Source of the DNA: Deltaproteobacteria bacterium | GTDB lineage: Bacteria > Myxococcota_A > Polyangia > JACPQR01 | Direction of reading: 5' to 3' | Assembly (NCBI GenBank): GCA_016190375.1 | Contig: JACPQR010000068.1 | Span: 1-63,481, forward strand | Length of the DNA: 63,481 bases | Shown: positions 43,366 through 53,287 of the stretch, piece by piece | How the letters are laid out: each line of letters opens with the position of its first letter | Numbering within the stretch: position 1 is the stretch's first letter | Translations under genes and position numbers: made by a program | Notes under the pieces: model-generated | Seen by the model: only the letters and a program-made list of their open reading frames with translations | What the model was told of the DNA's origin: nothing | Databases searched by the model: none

Positions 43366-43782
43366 GGGTGCGCTGCACGACCCCGGTTTTCGCTGGTCGT
43401 CGACGTCGTCGTTGACGTGGACCTTGACGGCGACGTGGACGTGGACCTGGACGCTCCCCGGTTGACGCAGGCGGGTCGCGTGAAACGTGGGTCGCCGACG
43501 TCCACGTCGTCGTCGCCGTCAAGGACCACGTCAACGCCCAAGTCTACCTCATGCCCATCCGGTTTCTTGCCAAGCCGGGATCCGGATGGGCAGGGATCGA
43601 ACAGGCAACAGGCGACAGGCAGCCGGCGACGGGCAATTCCGGACCCGGACGAGCAGCGCGTACGTCCGGCGGCTGCCAGTTGCCAGCTGCCTGTCGCCTG
43701 TCGCCTGTTGGGCCCGCGTCTGGCAAGCAACCGGATGGGCATGGTCTACGTCTGGCGGAACCCGGGCTCGTGCGACGCGCCC
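43366..43782. mobile_element. Element B: second copy of the MITE-like element, with a nested insertion
   Basis: Terminal inverted repeats at 43366-43394 and 43754-43782 match each other at 22 of 29 positions and match those of element A. Flanks CACGCGCAG (43357-43365) and TGCGCGCAG (43783-43791) agree at 7 of 9, a decayed duplication. The inner 19-mer GTGGACCTTGACGGCGACG (43417-43435) is identical to the one in element A. The 417-bp length is explained by element C inserted at 43551. More divergent repeats imply B is older than A. It sits upstream of the cytochrome gene. Confidence 0.82.
43551..43743. mobile_element. Element C: distinct miniature element nested in element B
   Basis: Terminal inverted repeats of 22 bp (43551-43572 and 43721-43742; outer bases ATGCCCATCCGGTT) match at 21 of 22. 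Flanks GTCTACCTC (43542-43550) and GTCTACGTC (43744-43752) agree at 8 of 9. The equivalent site in element A reads GTCTACGTC once, so this is an insertion. An inner hairpin pairs about 43602-43634 with 43680-43710 (CAACAGGC...GCCTGTTG). No coding capacity. Confidence 0.78.
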
Positions 43783-43884
43783 TGCGCGCAGCCATCGCTG
43801 GACGCCGCCCGCGACGTGAGATAGACCCCCTGGGTCCCCGGCGAGTGGAAGTACGTCCGGGGCGGATCGCTCTTCCCACCTGGC
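43783..43884. other. Intergenic stretch before the Lon-like gene
   Basis: Between element B and the ATG at 43885. No clear -10/-35 pair or ribosome-binding site is visible, so the promoter of the Lon-like gene is unidentified. Confidence 0.4.
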
Positions 43885-45861
43885 ATGGCAATCAACGAGC
43901 TACAGCCGCAGGATCTCCGCATCGAGTGCACCCCCGACTCGCTCGGTTTCCGAACGACCGAGGAGCTCGAGCCTCTCGACGACTTCGTCGGGCAGGAGCG
44001 CGCCATACGGGCCCTCCGCGTGGGGCTCGGAATCGACCGCGAGGGCTACAACCTGTTCGTCGCCGGCTCGCCGGGCACCGGACGGGTCTCCTTGACGATG
44101 CGCCACGTGGAGCAGGCCGCCAAGGGCCGCCCGGCGCCCGAGGACCTCTGCTACGTCCACGATTTCGGCGATCCCCACCACCCGATCCCGCTTCGCCTTC
44201 CCGCCGGACAGGGGCCGCGCTTCGCGGCCGACGTGGACCGACTCGTCCGCGGCCCCGCCGCGGAGCGACCGGCACGTTTCGAGGTCCTCGTGCGGCGCTG
44301 GGGAAGCCACCCGCGGGTTCCCGAGGTCGTGGCGCGGCTGCACGACGCGGTCCAGGAGCCGGGCCAGACACCCGCGTTCCTCGGAGTGAACGTCCTCGTC
44401 ACGAGCGACCCTGACTCGACTGCTCCCGTGGTGATCGAGACCAACCCGACGCTCCGAAACCTGTTCGGGCGGATCGAACGGCGGGTGGAGATGGGGGCGA
44501 TGGTGACCGACGTCGGCCTGATTCGCCCGGGATCGCTGCACCGCGCGCACGGCGGGTACCTCGTGATCTCCGGCGGCGCGGACCTGGCTCGCCGATCGGA
44601 CGCCTACGAGGCGCTCAAGCGCGCCCTGCGGGCCCGGACGATCTCGATCGAGGAGCCGGAGGCCGACGGCCACCCCCTCGTGTCGGGCGGCCTGCGTCCG
44701 CTCCCCGCGCCACTCGACGTCAAGGTCATCGTGATCGGCACGACGGGCCTCTACTACCAGCTCCTCGCGAGCGACGAAGACTTTCCCGAGATCTTCAAGG
44801 TCAAGGTCGAGGTCGACGACCGGATGGACCGCACCGCGACCACGGTCGCGCAGCTCGGGCGGTTCGTCGCCGGCGTGTGCCGCCGCGAGGGGCTCGTTCC
44901 GGTCGATGCCTCGGGTGTCGCGCGCCTCGTCGACTTCGCCTCCGAGACCGTCGACGATCGCACGAAGCTGTCGACGCGTTTCGCCGAGCTCGCGGACGTC
45001 GTCAGGGAGAGCGAGCTGTGGGCGCGCGGAGATGGCGCACCGACCGTGGGCGCCGCGAGCGTCGACCGGGCGATCGAGGAGCGGCGGCACCGCGTCGACC
45101 TCTACGAGGACCGAGTGCAGGAGTGGATGACCCGTGGAACGATCGCCATCGACCTCAGGGGCGAGGTCGTGGGACAGGTCAACGGACTGTCGGTGATCGA
45201 CCTCGGCGACCACGTCTTCGCCAGGCCCGCGAGGATCACGGCCTCGCTCGGTCCCGGCCGCGAGGGCGTCCTCGACATCGAGCGCGAGGCGGAGCTCGGG
45301 GGCCCCTTGCACACCAAGGGAATGCTGATCCTGCAGGGCTACCTGCAGCAGCTCCTCGGCTGGGACGAGCCGGTTGCCCTCCGCGCGAGCCTCTGCTTCG
45401 AGCAGAGTTACGGCCCGGTCGACGGCGACAGCGCCTCGGTCGCCGAGCTATGCGTCATCCTCAGCGCCCTCGCCGAGGTCCCAATCCGCCAGCCCATCGC
45501 GATCACGGGGGCGCTGAGCCAGCGCGGTGACGTCCAGGCGATCGGTGACGTGAGCTGCAAGGTGGAGGGCTACTTCCGCGCCTGCCATGCGGCCGGCGAG
45601 CTCGACGGGAAGCAGGGGGTCGTCATCCCCGCCGCGAACCGGGAGCACCTGCTCCTGAGTCGCGAGCTCTGCGACGTGGTCGCCGAGGGCAAGTTCCACG
45701 TCTGGACCGTCGAGCGGGTCGAGGAGGCGCTTGCGCTGCTCACGGGCGGCGTGGTCGGCGAGCCCAGCCCCGACGGCTTCCACCCCCGCGACTCGATCCT
45801 CGCCAAGGCACAGCGCCGCCTGCGCCTGTTCGCGGACAGGCTCAGCCGGATGAAGGAGTAG
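43885..45861 (+). CDS. Lon-like ATP-dependent protease
   Basis: 658 residues, shorter than the usual 750-800 of Lon-related proteases with an AAA_32 ATPase. The nucleotide-binding motif is AGSPGTGRVSL, with Arg in place of the Walker A Lys. The proteolytic domain is complete: catalytic Ser516 in VDGDSASVAEL and Lys559 in GDVSCKVEGYF, 43 residues apart as in Lon. Between the P-loop and SLHRAHGGYLVI the coiled-coil insert of the family looks reduced. Cytoplasmic protein quality control is likely. Its stop abuts the convergent lipoprotein gene. Confidence 0.85.
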   Translation: MAINELQPQDLRIECTPDSLGFRTTEELEPLDDFVGQERAIRALRVGLGIDREGYNLFVAGSPGTGRVSLTMRHVEQAAKGRPAPEDLCYVHDFGDPHHPIPLRLPAGQGPRFAADVDRLVRGPAAERPARFEVLVRRWGSHPRVPEVVARLHDAVQEPGQTPAFLGVNVLVTSDPDSTAPVVIETNPTLRNLFGRIERRVEMGAMVTDVGLIRPGSLHRAHGGYLVISGGADLARRSDAYEALKRALRARTISIEEPEADGHPLVSGGLRPLPAPLDVKVIVIGTTGLYYQLLASDEDFPEIFKVKVEVDDRMDRTATTVAQLGRFVAGVCRREGLVPVDASGVARLVDFASETVDDRTKLSTRFAELADVVRESELWARGDGAPTVGAASVDRAIEERRHRVDLYEDRVQEWMTRGTIAIDLRGEVVGQVNGLSVIDLGDHVFARPARITASLGPGREGVLDIEREAELGGPLHTKGMLILQGYLQQLLGWDEPVALRASLCFEQSYGPVDGDSASVAELCVILSALAEVPIRQPIAITGALSQRGDVQAIGDVSCKVEGYFRACHAAGELDGKQGVVIPAANREHLLLSRELCDVVAEGKFHVWTVERVEEALALLTGGVVGEPSPDGFHPRDSILAKAQRRLRLFADRLSRMKE

Positions 45862-47090
45862 TCAGGGGAAGAACCGGAGCACGTAGCGGCCGGACGCTCC
45901 GTTGTAGCCGTCGAGGACCACGACGTACCGACCGCGCTCGAGCCACCCATCCCACTGCTCGCCTCCGGCCGTGCTGTCGACGCACGCGCCGTCGACGGCC
46001 ACGCCTTCGCAGTCGTCGCGACGAACGTACTGCACCACGTCGAACTCGCTCTCGGTGGTGCTGACGCTCACCTGGCCGGGGTTGCCCAGCTCGAGGCGGA
46101 AAACGGCCTCCGGGCCCGACACGTCGCTGCATGGGCCGGTTTCGATCACGTTCGGGCCCTCGGTCCTTCCGATCACGCTACCCCCGCCCGAGATGTCGAG
46201 GGCCTCTCCGCAGGACGGAGCGCGCGGGTCGGCGCGCCGAGCGCGGAGCCGGTAGTGGCCCCCGCCGTCCGCCGAGTCGACGAAGACGTAGTACGTGCCC
46301 GCGTGGAGCGCCTGCAGCCACAGGCGCGAGTCGAGCATGCCCCTGTTCTGCGACCGGTTGTCGCTGCAGCCGATTTCGGGCCCGTCGCATCCATCGCGCA
46401 CGTAGAGCACCGTGTCGAAGTCGGATCCCTCCGTCTCGAGCACGACGTCGCTCTCGCGGTCCAGGATCAGCCGCACCATGGTCTCGGGCCCCGTGCCGCG
46501 CTGGCAGACCTCGCTGTTCGCGGCGCCGCCTCCGCCCATGTCCCCCTCGACCTCGCCGGCATTCTCGATGGTCTGCACCGCGCCGCACGGATCCACGTCG
46601 CAGACCGGGTCATCCGCATCCGTGCTGCCGTTGCAGTCGTTGTCCAGGCCGTCGCCGCAGACCTCCTCCTCGTCCGGGTTGACGGCGCCCGCCCCGTCGT
46701 CGCAGTCGCCGCCGCATCGCGGGAACTCGTCACCGTCCGCGTCGATGGGCCGGACCTCGCACCGGTCGTCGACGCAGCTCGCTTCGTTGCAGCCGGTCCC
46801 GTCGTCACAGTCCACGTCGTCCGTGCAGTCCCGTGGAGCCTCGCAGCCCTGGCCGGGGACGCACCTCTGACCCCCGCACCGCTCGTCCCGCGGCTCGTGC
46901 TCGCAGTCGCCCGTGCCGGCGTTGCAGAAGTCGTTCGTGCAGTCGATCGCGTCGTCACAGCCGGGATTCTCGTCGCAGTCGCCCCCCGAGCCCGGATCAC
47001 CGCCAAGCCGGTCGGTGTCGGCCTCGACCAGGAGCGAGCAGGCGCTGAGCCCGAGAAGCGTCACGAGGAGCAGGCGGCCGGCGTTCGATC

Positions 47091-47094
<4 letters not shown>
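45862..47094 (-). CDS. Cys-rich lipoprotein with MopE motif and two beta-sandwich (PPC-like) domains
   Basis: 410 residues. Lipoprotein signal [12 protein letters not shown], a Cys-rich segment ([19 protein letters not shown]), and a MopE-like motif ([30 protein letters not shown]). Two repeats of a domain with [15 protein letters not shown] and [16 protein letters not shown] then end in [17 protein letters not shown], typical of pre-peptidase C-terminal (PPC) beta-sandwiches. Its ATG overlaps the stop of the paralogous lipoprotein at 47091 (ATGA). The pair is a surface-lipoprotein operon. Confidence 0.82.
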
Positions 47095-48605
<1,511 letters not shown>

Positions 48606-48658
48606 GACGGACCGGCGCGAGTCTCGATGATAGCGCGGATCCGGACCTGGATCCGCCT

Positions 48659-49708
48659 CTAGAAAGTTCCGGTCACTCGCACCGCGGCTCCGCCTGCCAG
48701 CCTGCAGACGTCCACGCGGGCTCCCGCTTCGACCTCGGCACGAGGGGTCGCGACGAACAGGATCACGGTCGCCGTGGCGGCGGCGGCGGTCACGCCCAGC
48801 ATGACGTCGGTCCAGAGCGCGTAGGCATTGGCCCGGTCGGCGTCATCCACCGCGCGGCGGCGCAGCTCGTCCGCCTCGGCGCCGTCCACGCCGCCGCGCT
48901 CGATTCGCGAGGCTGCTTCGTCGAACCGAGAGTTGGCGTCGAGCGCGAGGCTTCCCAGGACGCCGGCTGCGGCCCCCGTCGCGGTCGCGAGACCGAGCGC
49001 TCCCCAGCGGAGCCACGGCGCCGGACCGGAAGGCGGCGTCTGCGCCCGATCCTCGACCGGCGGCCGAGATGCCGCGGGCGGCGGCGCCAGGGTCTCCAGC
49101 GGTGGCGCTGGAGTGGGGAGGGAAGCAGGCGGAGCGGGCTCGGGCGGCGGCGCTTCGGCCTCGAGCCGCACGGTCACCGAGGCGGTCGCTCCGGCCACGA
49201 TCTCGACCGAGCGACTCGCGCTGAGCCGGCCGGGTGCGGCGACCACGATCGCGTGGTTCCCCGCGGGCAGGAGGAACGTCCGCCCATCGCGCGCCTCGGG
49301 CCGGTCGCCGTCGATCGTGACCGTGGCGTCGTCGGGTGCCACCGCAAGCTCCAGCGTTCCCACGCTCCGCTCGAGCTCGGCGAGCTCGCGCTCGATGTCC
49401 CTGCGCGCGTTCCTGGCGATCCGCGCCTCCGGGTCTCGCAGGTACGCGCGGAAGTGCAGCACGGCGGGAGCCGGACGGCCCAGGCGCGAGTAGCAGTTGG
49501 CGAGGTTGACCCGGATCGAGGGGTGGGGATGCAGCTCGTACGCTCTCAGGAAGTGGGCGAGAGCCTCGGCGGTGCGATCGGACTCGAACGCCTCGACCCC
49601 CTGGGCGAACTCCTGTCGGGCCCGTGCGACGGCGTCCTGCGCGGCAGCGGGCCGAGGAAGGAGGAGCGCGACCAGAGCGCCGCAGGCGGCCGAGCCGATT
49701 GCTCTCAG
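48659..49708 (-). CDS. TPR/PEGA-type membrane protein, inferred CTG start
   Basis: 349 residues if started at CTG 49708, whose CTGA overlaps the stop of the upstream kinase-like gene. That start gives a clean signal peptide ([19 protein letters not shown], then PAAAQ). The next in-frame start, GTG 49462, would cut away the signal and a TPR-like unit ([20 protein letters not shown]). A PEGA-like domain ([14 protein letters not shown]) follows, then a Pro-rich linker and two membrane segments ([38 protein letters not shown]). Coupled to the pseudokinase, it may act in the same envelope system. Confidence 0.75.
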   Translation of the reverse strand: MRAIGSAACGALVALLLPRPAAAQDAVARARQEFAQGVEAFESDRTAEALAHFLRAYELHPHPSIRVNLANCYSRLGRPAPAVLHFRAYLRDPEARIARNARRDIERELAELERSVGTLELAVAPDDATVTIDGDRPEARDGRTFLLPAGNHAIVVAAPGRLSASRSVEIVAGATASVTVRLEAEAPPPEPAPPASLPTPAPPLETLAPPPAASRPPVEDRAQTPPSGPAPWLRWGALGLATATGAAAGVLGSLALDANSRFDEAASRIERGGVDGAEADELRRRAVDDADRANAYALWTDVMLGVTAAAATATVILFVATPRAEVEAGARVDVCRLAGGAAVRVTGTF

Positions 49709-51774
49709 AACGGGTTCTCCCGGATGAAGCCACCGCGCGGTCGAGGTGGCCGCCGGGGTGGCCGCGAGGCGCCGACCTTGGTCTGCGCCGCCGCCTGACG
49801 CGCCTCGCGTGCCTGGCGCCGCGCTTCCGCTCGCACCGCGCGCGCCTCCGCGGCGATCTGGGCCGGCGTCTTGGTCGGGGGCTGTTGCCCTTCCGGCGGC
49901 TGCGGAGCGGCTTGCCGCTCCCGTCCCGCGCCTGGTGTCGGCGCTTCGGGTGGCTGTTCGCCACCGGCAGCCGCAACGGCGCCGGGAGCGATCGGAGCGG
50001 CAGGGCTCGAAACGGTGGCGGCGCCCGGCGCCGGCGGCGTGGGCGCCGCCGGGGTAGGCGCCGCTGGCGCAGGCGGGGCTGCGGCGACCGGTGGCGCCGC
50101 CTCGGCCGCCGGGCGGAGCGCGATCTCGAGGTCGACGTCGCGCTCGAAGGTGATCTGCCGCTTCTCGGGCAGGTGCCCCGCGGCCGCGACCCGGATCTCG
50201 TGGGCGGCCTTCGACACATCGTGCGGCGCGGAGTAGGGGTTCTGCACGCGGGCGCCGTCCAGCTCGATCGTCGCGCCGGCGGGTTGCGTCCGGATCGCGA
50301 CGTGGATACGGCTGAACAGCGACGCCGCCGGCTCCTCGGTCTCGTCGCCGCCCCGACCCAGCACGAGGACCAGGACCGCCGCCACGGCCAGCACCACGCC
50401 GCCGCCGATCACCCAGGGCAGCGTGCTCCTGGCCGCCGGCAGCTCCTCCTCGGACGTGACGACCTTCTTGCGAGCGGGCGCCGGCGCGCTCGAAGCGACG
50501 CGGGCTCGCGAAGGGCTCGGCGTGACCGAGCGAGCGCGCTCCTCCGGCGCACCCTGGACGTCGAGCAGCCCCGAGAGCTGCGACGCGCGCGCCTCGAGGG
50601 CCGCGATGTCCAGGTCCGCCGGCTGCGCGGCGAGCACGCCCGGTGGAGGCGCGGACACCCGGATCGTGTCGCTCGGGTCCTGGCCGGGCCCTGCCGGCAG
50701 CGGCGCGGCGGTCGCCTTGGCCCCGGAAGGCGAGATCTCGCCACCCGGCTGGGAGAACGCAGCCGCGGGCGTCCCGGATCCGTTCGAACCGGCGGCCGCG
50801 CCGCTCTCTCGTCTACGCCGAGCCGTGCCCCTGGCCGGGGCCTCCTGGGTCGCCTGTGCTCCTTGGGCGGCCAGGGCCCCGGCCGGCGTCGTCACCGCCG
50901 TGCCGATGTCCGCCTTCTCGGGCGTCACCGCGGCCCGCGCCGCCGCAAGCGCTTTGCCGAGATCGGCCGCGCTCGCGAATCGTCGCGTCGCGTCCTTCTC
51001 GAGCGCCTTGTCGAGCGCGCTGGCCACGTGAATCTCGAGCAGGCTCTGCAGCGTCTGTGACCCGGGTCTGATCGCACCGTTGTCCGAGGTTGGCCCCCTG
51101 CCGGTCATCGCCTCGTACAGCGTCAGGGCGAGCGAGTACTGGTCGCTCCTCGCGTCGCCCGGGGCGGACGGGCTCTGCTCGGGGGCCCGGTACGGTGCAC
51201 CCTCGGCCGCCGCGGTGAGGTTCGCGGCACCCCAGTCGAACAGCACGGCCCTGTCGTCGGCGAGGAAGATCCGCGACGGCGTGATCGCGCGATGCGTGAC
51301 GCCCTTGGAGTGTGCGACCGCCAGCGCGCCGAGGATCTGCTCTCCCATCTGGAGCGCACCGACGGCCGACAGCGGGCCCTTCTCGGCGATCCGCTTCGCC
51401 AGGCTCTGGCCGGACTCGTGGCGACGCACGACGTACGGCGCGCCGCCCTCGTCGCGGCCGGTGGCGACGCCCCGCGGCAGGCTAGGGTGATCCAGCGCGC
51501 CCGCCGCCGCGGCCTCGCGCAGGAAGCGCTCGATCCCCTCGTCGCCTCGGGCGAACTCGGGGTGGATGATCTTGATCGCCACTCGCGCTGCACCCTGCAG
51601 CTCCTCGCCCTCGAACAGAGCGCCCCGCCCGCCCGTGTCCATCAGTCGGATCAGCCGGTAGCGATCGACGTAGGTCCGCCCGACCATCTCCGTCCAGCCC
51701 GAGATCGCCCTGCCTTCGCGAGGGCAGAAGTAGAACCCGGCCGGATGCTGCTCAGCGCAATGCGGGCACTGCAC
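49705..51774 (-). CDS. PEGA-domain receptor with a degenerate Ser/Thr kinase (pseudokinase)
   Basis: 689 residues. N-terminal zinc ribbon CPHCAEQHPAGFYFCPREG, then a protein-kinase fold (about residues 38-290). Lys68 of VAIK and Asp180 (FDWG for DFG) are kept. The catalytic loop reads HRAITPSR: the HRD Asp is Ala163, the Lys is Thr165 and the metal-binding Asn is Arg168. Phosphotransfer is therefore doubtful. A long Ala/Pro linker, a membrane segment (WVIGGGVVLAVAAVLVLVLG), a PEGA domain (HEIRVAAAGHLPEKRQITF) and a basic tail follow. It overlaps the CTG-start PEGA gene, so the two probably cooperate. Confidence 0.83.
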   Translation of the reverse strand: MQCPHCAEQHPAGFYFCPREGRAISGWTEMVGRTYVDRYRLIRLMDTGGRGALFEGEELQGAARVAIKIIHPEFARGDEGIERFLREAAAAGALDHPSLPRGVATGRDEGGAPYVVRRHESGQSLAKRIAEKGPLSAVGALQMGEQILGALAVAHSKGVTHRAITPSRIFLADDRAVLFDWGAANLTAAAEGAPYRAPEQSPSAPGDARSDQYSLALTLYEAMTGRGPTSDNGAIRPGSQTLQSLLEIHVASALDKALEKDATRRFASAADLGKALAAARAAVTPEKADIGTAVTTPAGALAAQGAQATQEAPARGTARRRRESGAAAGSNGSGTPAAAFSQPGGEISPSGAKATAAPLPAGPGQDPSDTIRVSAPPPGVLAAQPADLDIAALEARASQLSGLLDVQGAPEERARSVTPSPSRARVASSAPAPARKKVVTSEEELPAARSTLPWVIGGGVVLAVAAVLVLVLGRGGDETEEPAASLFSRIHVAIRTQPAGATIELDGARVQNPYSAPHDVSKAAHEIRVAAAGHLPEKRQITFERDVDLEIALRPAAEAAPPVAAAPPAPAAPTPAAPTPPAPGAATVSSPAAPIAPGAVAAAGGEQPPEAPTPGAGRERQAAPQPPEGQQPPTKTPAQIAAEARAVRAEARRQAREARQAAAQTKVGASRPPRRPPRPRGGFIRENPF

Positions 51775-51837
51775 GAGTGGTTCCTCGCAAGAAAAAGAAG
51801 GTTACCAGCCGCGACCTGACCGGTCAACGAGAGGCCC

Positions 51838-53136
51838 TCAGCGTCGGGAGAAGAAAAGCGTGAGGACGTCGAGCATCTTCTTGCAGTCGGCCACGGCCGC
51901 CATCTCGCGAGCCGAGTGCATCGACAACATGGGGTTTCCGACGTCGACGGTCTTGACGCCCAGCTCGGCCGCCGTGATCGGGCCCACCGTGCTGCCGCAC
52001 GGCAGATCGCTCCGGTTCACGAAGCGCTGGGCCTCGAAGCCCGCGATCTCACAGAGGGCGGCGAAGGAGGCGGCCGATTCGCCATCGGTCGCGTACGACT
52101 GGTTCGAGCTCGACTTGATCACCGGTCCCTTGCCGAGGCGTGGGCGGTGCTGGCCCTCGTGCAGGTCCGCGTAGTTGGGATGGACCGCGTGGGCCATGTC
52201 CGCCGAGACGAACGACGACCGGGCCAGCGCCCGGTCGAGCCCCTGGGCGCCGCTGCTTCGCGCATGCGCGATCCTCGACAGCACGGACCGCAAGAAGGGC
52301 GACGCGGCGCCCTGCGCGGTGCGGGACCCGACCTCCTCGTGGTCGTAGAGGACCACGAGGCGGGTCGCCGGGCCCGAGTCGCCCGAGGCTGCCAGCGCGC
52401 CGACGGCCGCGTGGCAGCTCGCCAGGTTGTCCAGCCGTCCCGAGTACAGGAGCTCGGAATGCGCACCCGCGATCGCGCCCGGCTGCGCGTCGTACAGACA
52501 CAGGTCGAAGCCCAGTATGTCCTTCGCGGTGAGCTCCGGCAGCGCCCGGCCGAGCAGCTCCGCGAGCGGCGCGCTCGCGTCGGAGTCGTCGATGCCCAGA
52601 ACGGGCGCCATGTGGCGTTGCGGATTCAGGACGAGCCCCGAGGTGTTGACGTTGCGGTCCAGGTGGATCGCGAGGCTGGGGATCCTGAGGAGCGGCCGCG
52701 CCAGATCGACGAGGACGCTCCGTCCGTCGCGGCGAGCGACCCTGCCCGCGAGCGACAGGTCGCGGTCGAGCCACGTATGCAGGAGCGCTCCGCCGTAGAC
52801 CTCGACCCCGAGCTGCCGTAGGCCCTCGCCGGCCAGGTCGGCCGCGGGCTTGACGCGCAGGTTGGGCGAGTCGGTGTGCGCTCCGACCATCCGGAAGCCC
52901 GACCGGGCCACGGCCTCGTGGCCCACGACGAAGGCCACCATGCTCGTGCCGTTGCGGCTGACCCAGGCTCGGTCGCCCGCGCCCAGCTCCCATTCGTCCG
53001 ACTCGTCGAGCTCGCGGAAGCCTGCGGCTCCCAGCCTCGCGGTGCACTCGGCGACTGCGTGAAACGGGGTGGGCGAGCGGTCGATGAACGAAACGAGGTC
53101 GCGGGCGACCGCGCGCTCGGCGTCGGTGGGGATCAT
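51838..53136 (-). CDS. apeB: M18-family aspartyl aminopeptidase
   Basis: 432 residues. A dizinc aminopeptidase removing acidic N-terminal residues. Metal and catalytic motifs: VGAHTDSPNLRVKP, SGRLDNLASC, YDHEEVGS, SADMAHAVHPNY and GNPMLSMHSARE. The ATG at 53136 is preferred over an upstream extension because TACCCT ends 9 nt before it and family similarity begins there. It is divergent from tRNA-Leu. Confidence 0.92.
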   Translation of the reverse strand: MIPTDAERAVARDLVSFIDRSPTPFHAVAECTARLGAAGFRELDESDEWELGAGDRAWVSRNGTSMVAFVVGHEAVARSGFRMVGAHTDSPNLRVKPAADLAGEGLRQLGVEVYGGALLHTWLDRDLSLAGRVARRDGRSVLVDLARPLLRIPSLAIHLDRNVNTSGLVLNPQRHMAPVLGIDDSDASAPLAELLGRALPELTAKDILGFDLCLYDAQPGAIAGAHSELLYSGRLDNLASCHAAVGALAASGDSGPATRLVVLYDHEEVGSRTAQGAASPFLRSVLSRIAHARSSGAQGLDRALARSSFVSADMAHAVHPNYADLHEGQHRPRLGKGPVIKSSSNQSYATDGESAASFAALCEIAGFEAQRFVNRSDLPCGSTVGPITAAELGVKTVDVGNPMLSMHSAREMAAVADCKKMLDVLTLFFSRR

Positions 53137-53145
53137 GGCGGCCGA

Positions 53146-53151
53146 AGGGTA
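53146..53151 (-). promoter_or_regulatory. -10 element of a leaderless promoter for the M18 aminopeptidase
   Basis: TACCCT on the minus strand ends 9 nt before the ATG at 53136. Confidence 0.4.
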
Positions 53152-53192
53152 GCATCCCGCTGCCAAGTGGGATAAAAACCCCGGGACCATCC

Positions 53193-53276
53193 GCGAGGGT
53201 GGCGAAACTGGCAGACGCGCTGGACTTAGGATCCAGTGGCCGAAAGGTCATGAGGGTTCGACTCCCTTCCCTCGCA
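53193..53276 (+). tRNA. tRNA-Leu (anticodon TAG)
   Basis: An 84-nt type II tRNA with a long variable arm. The acceptor GCGAGGG pairs with CCCTCGC, the anticodon arm is CTGGA-CTTAGGA-TCCAG, and the T-loop is TTCGACT. The discriminator A is followed by CCG, so CCA is not fully encoded. The stop-free leader into tldD is only 11 nt. Confidence 0.96.
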
Positions 53277-53287
53277 CCGCCCGACCG

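Noticed and set aside
43551..44414. Plus-strand frame of 287 codons starting at the edge of element C
   Set aside because: It begins in a mobile element and runs out of frame through the Lon-like gene; it encodes no domain.
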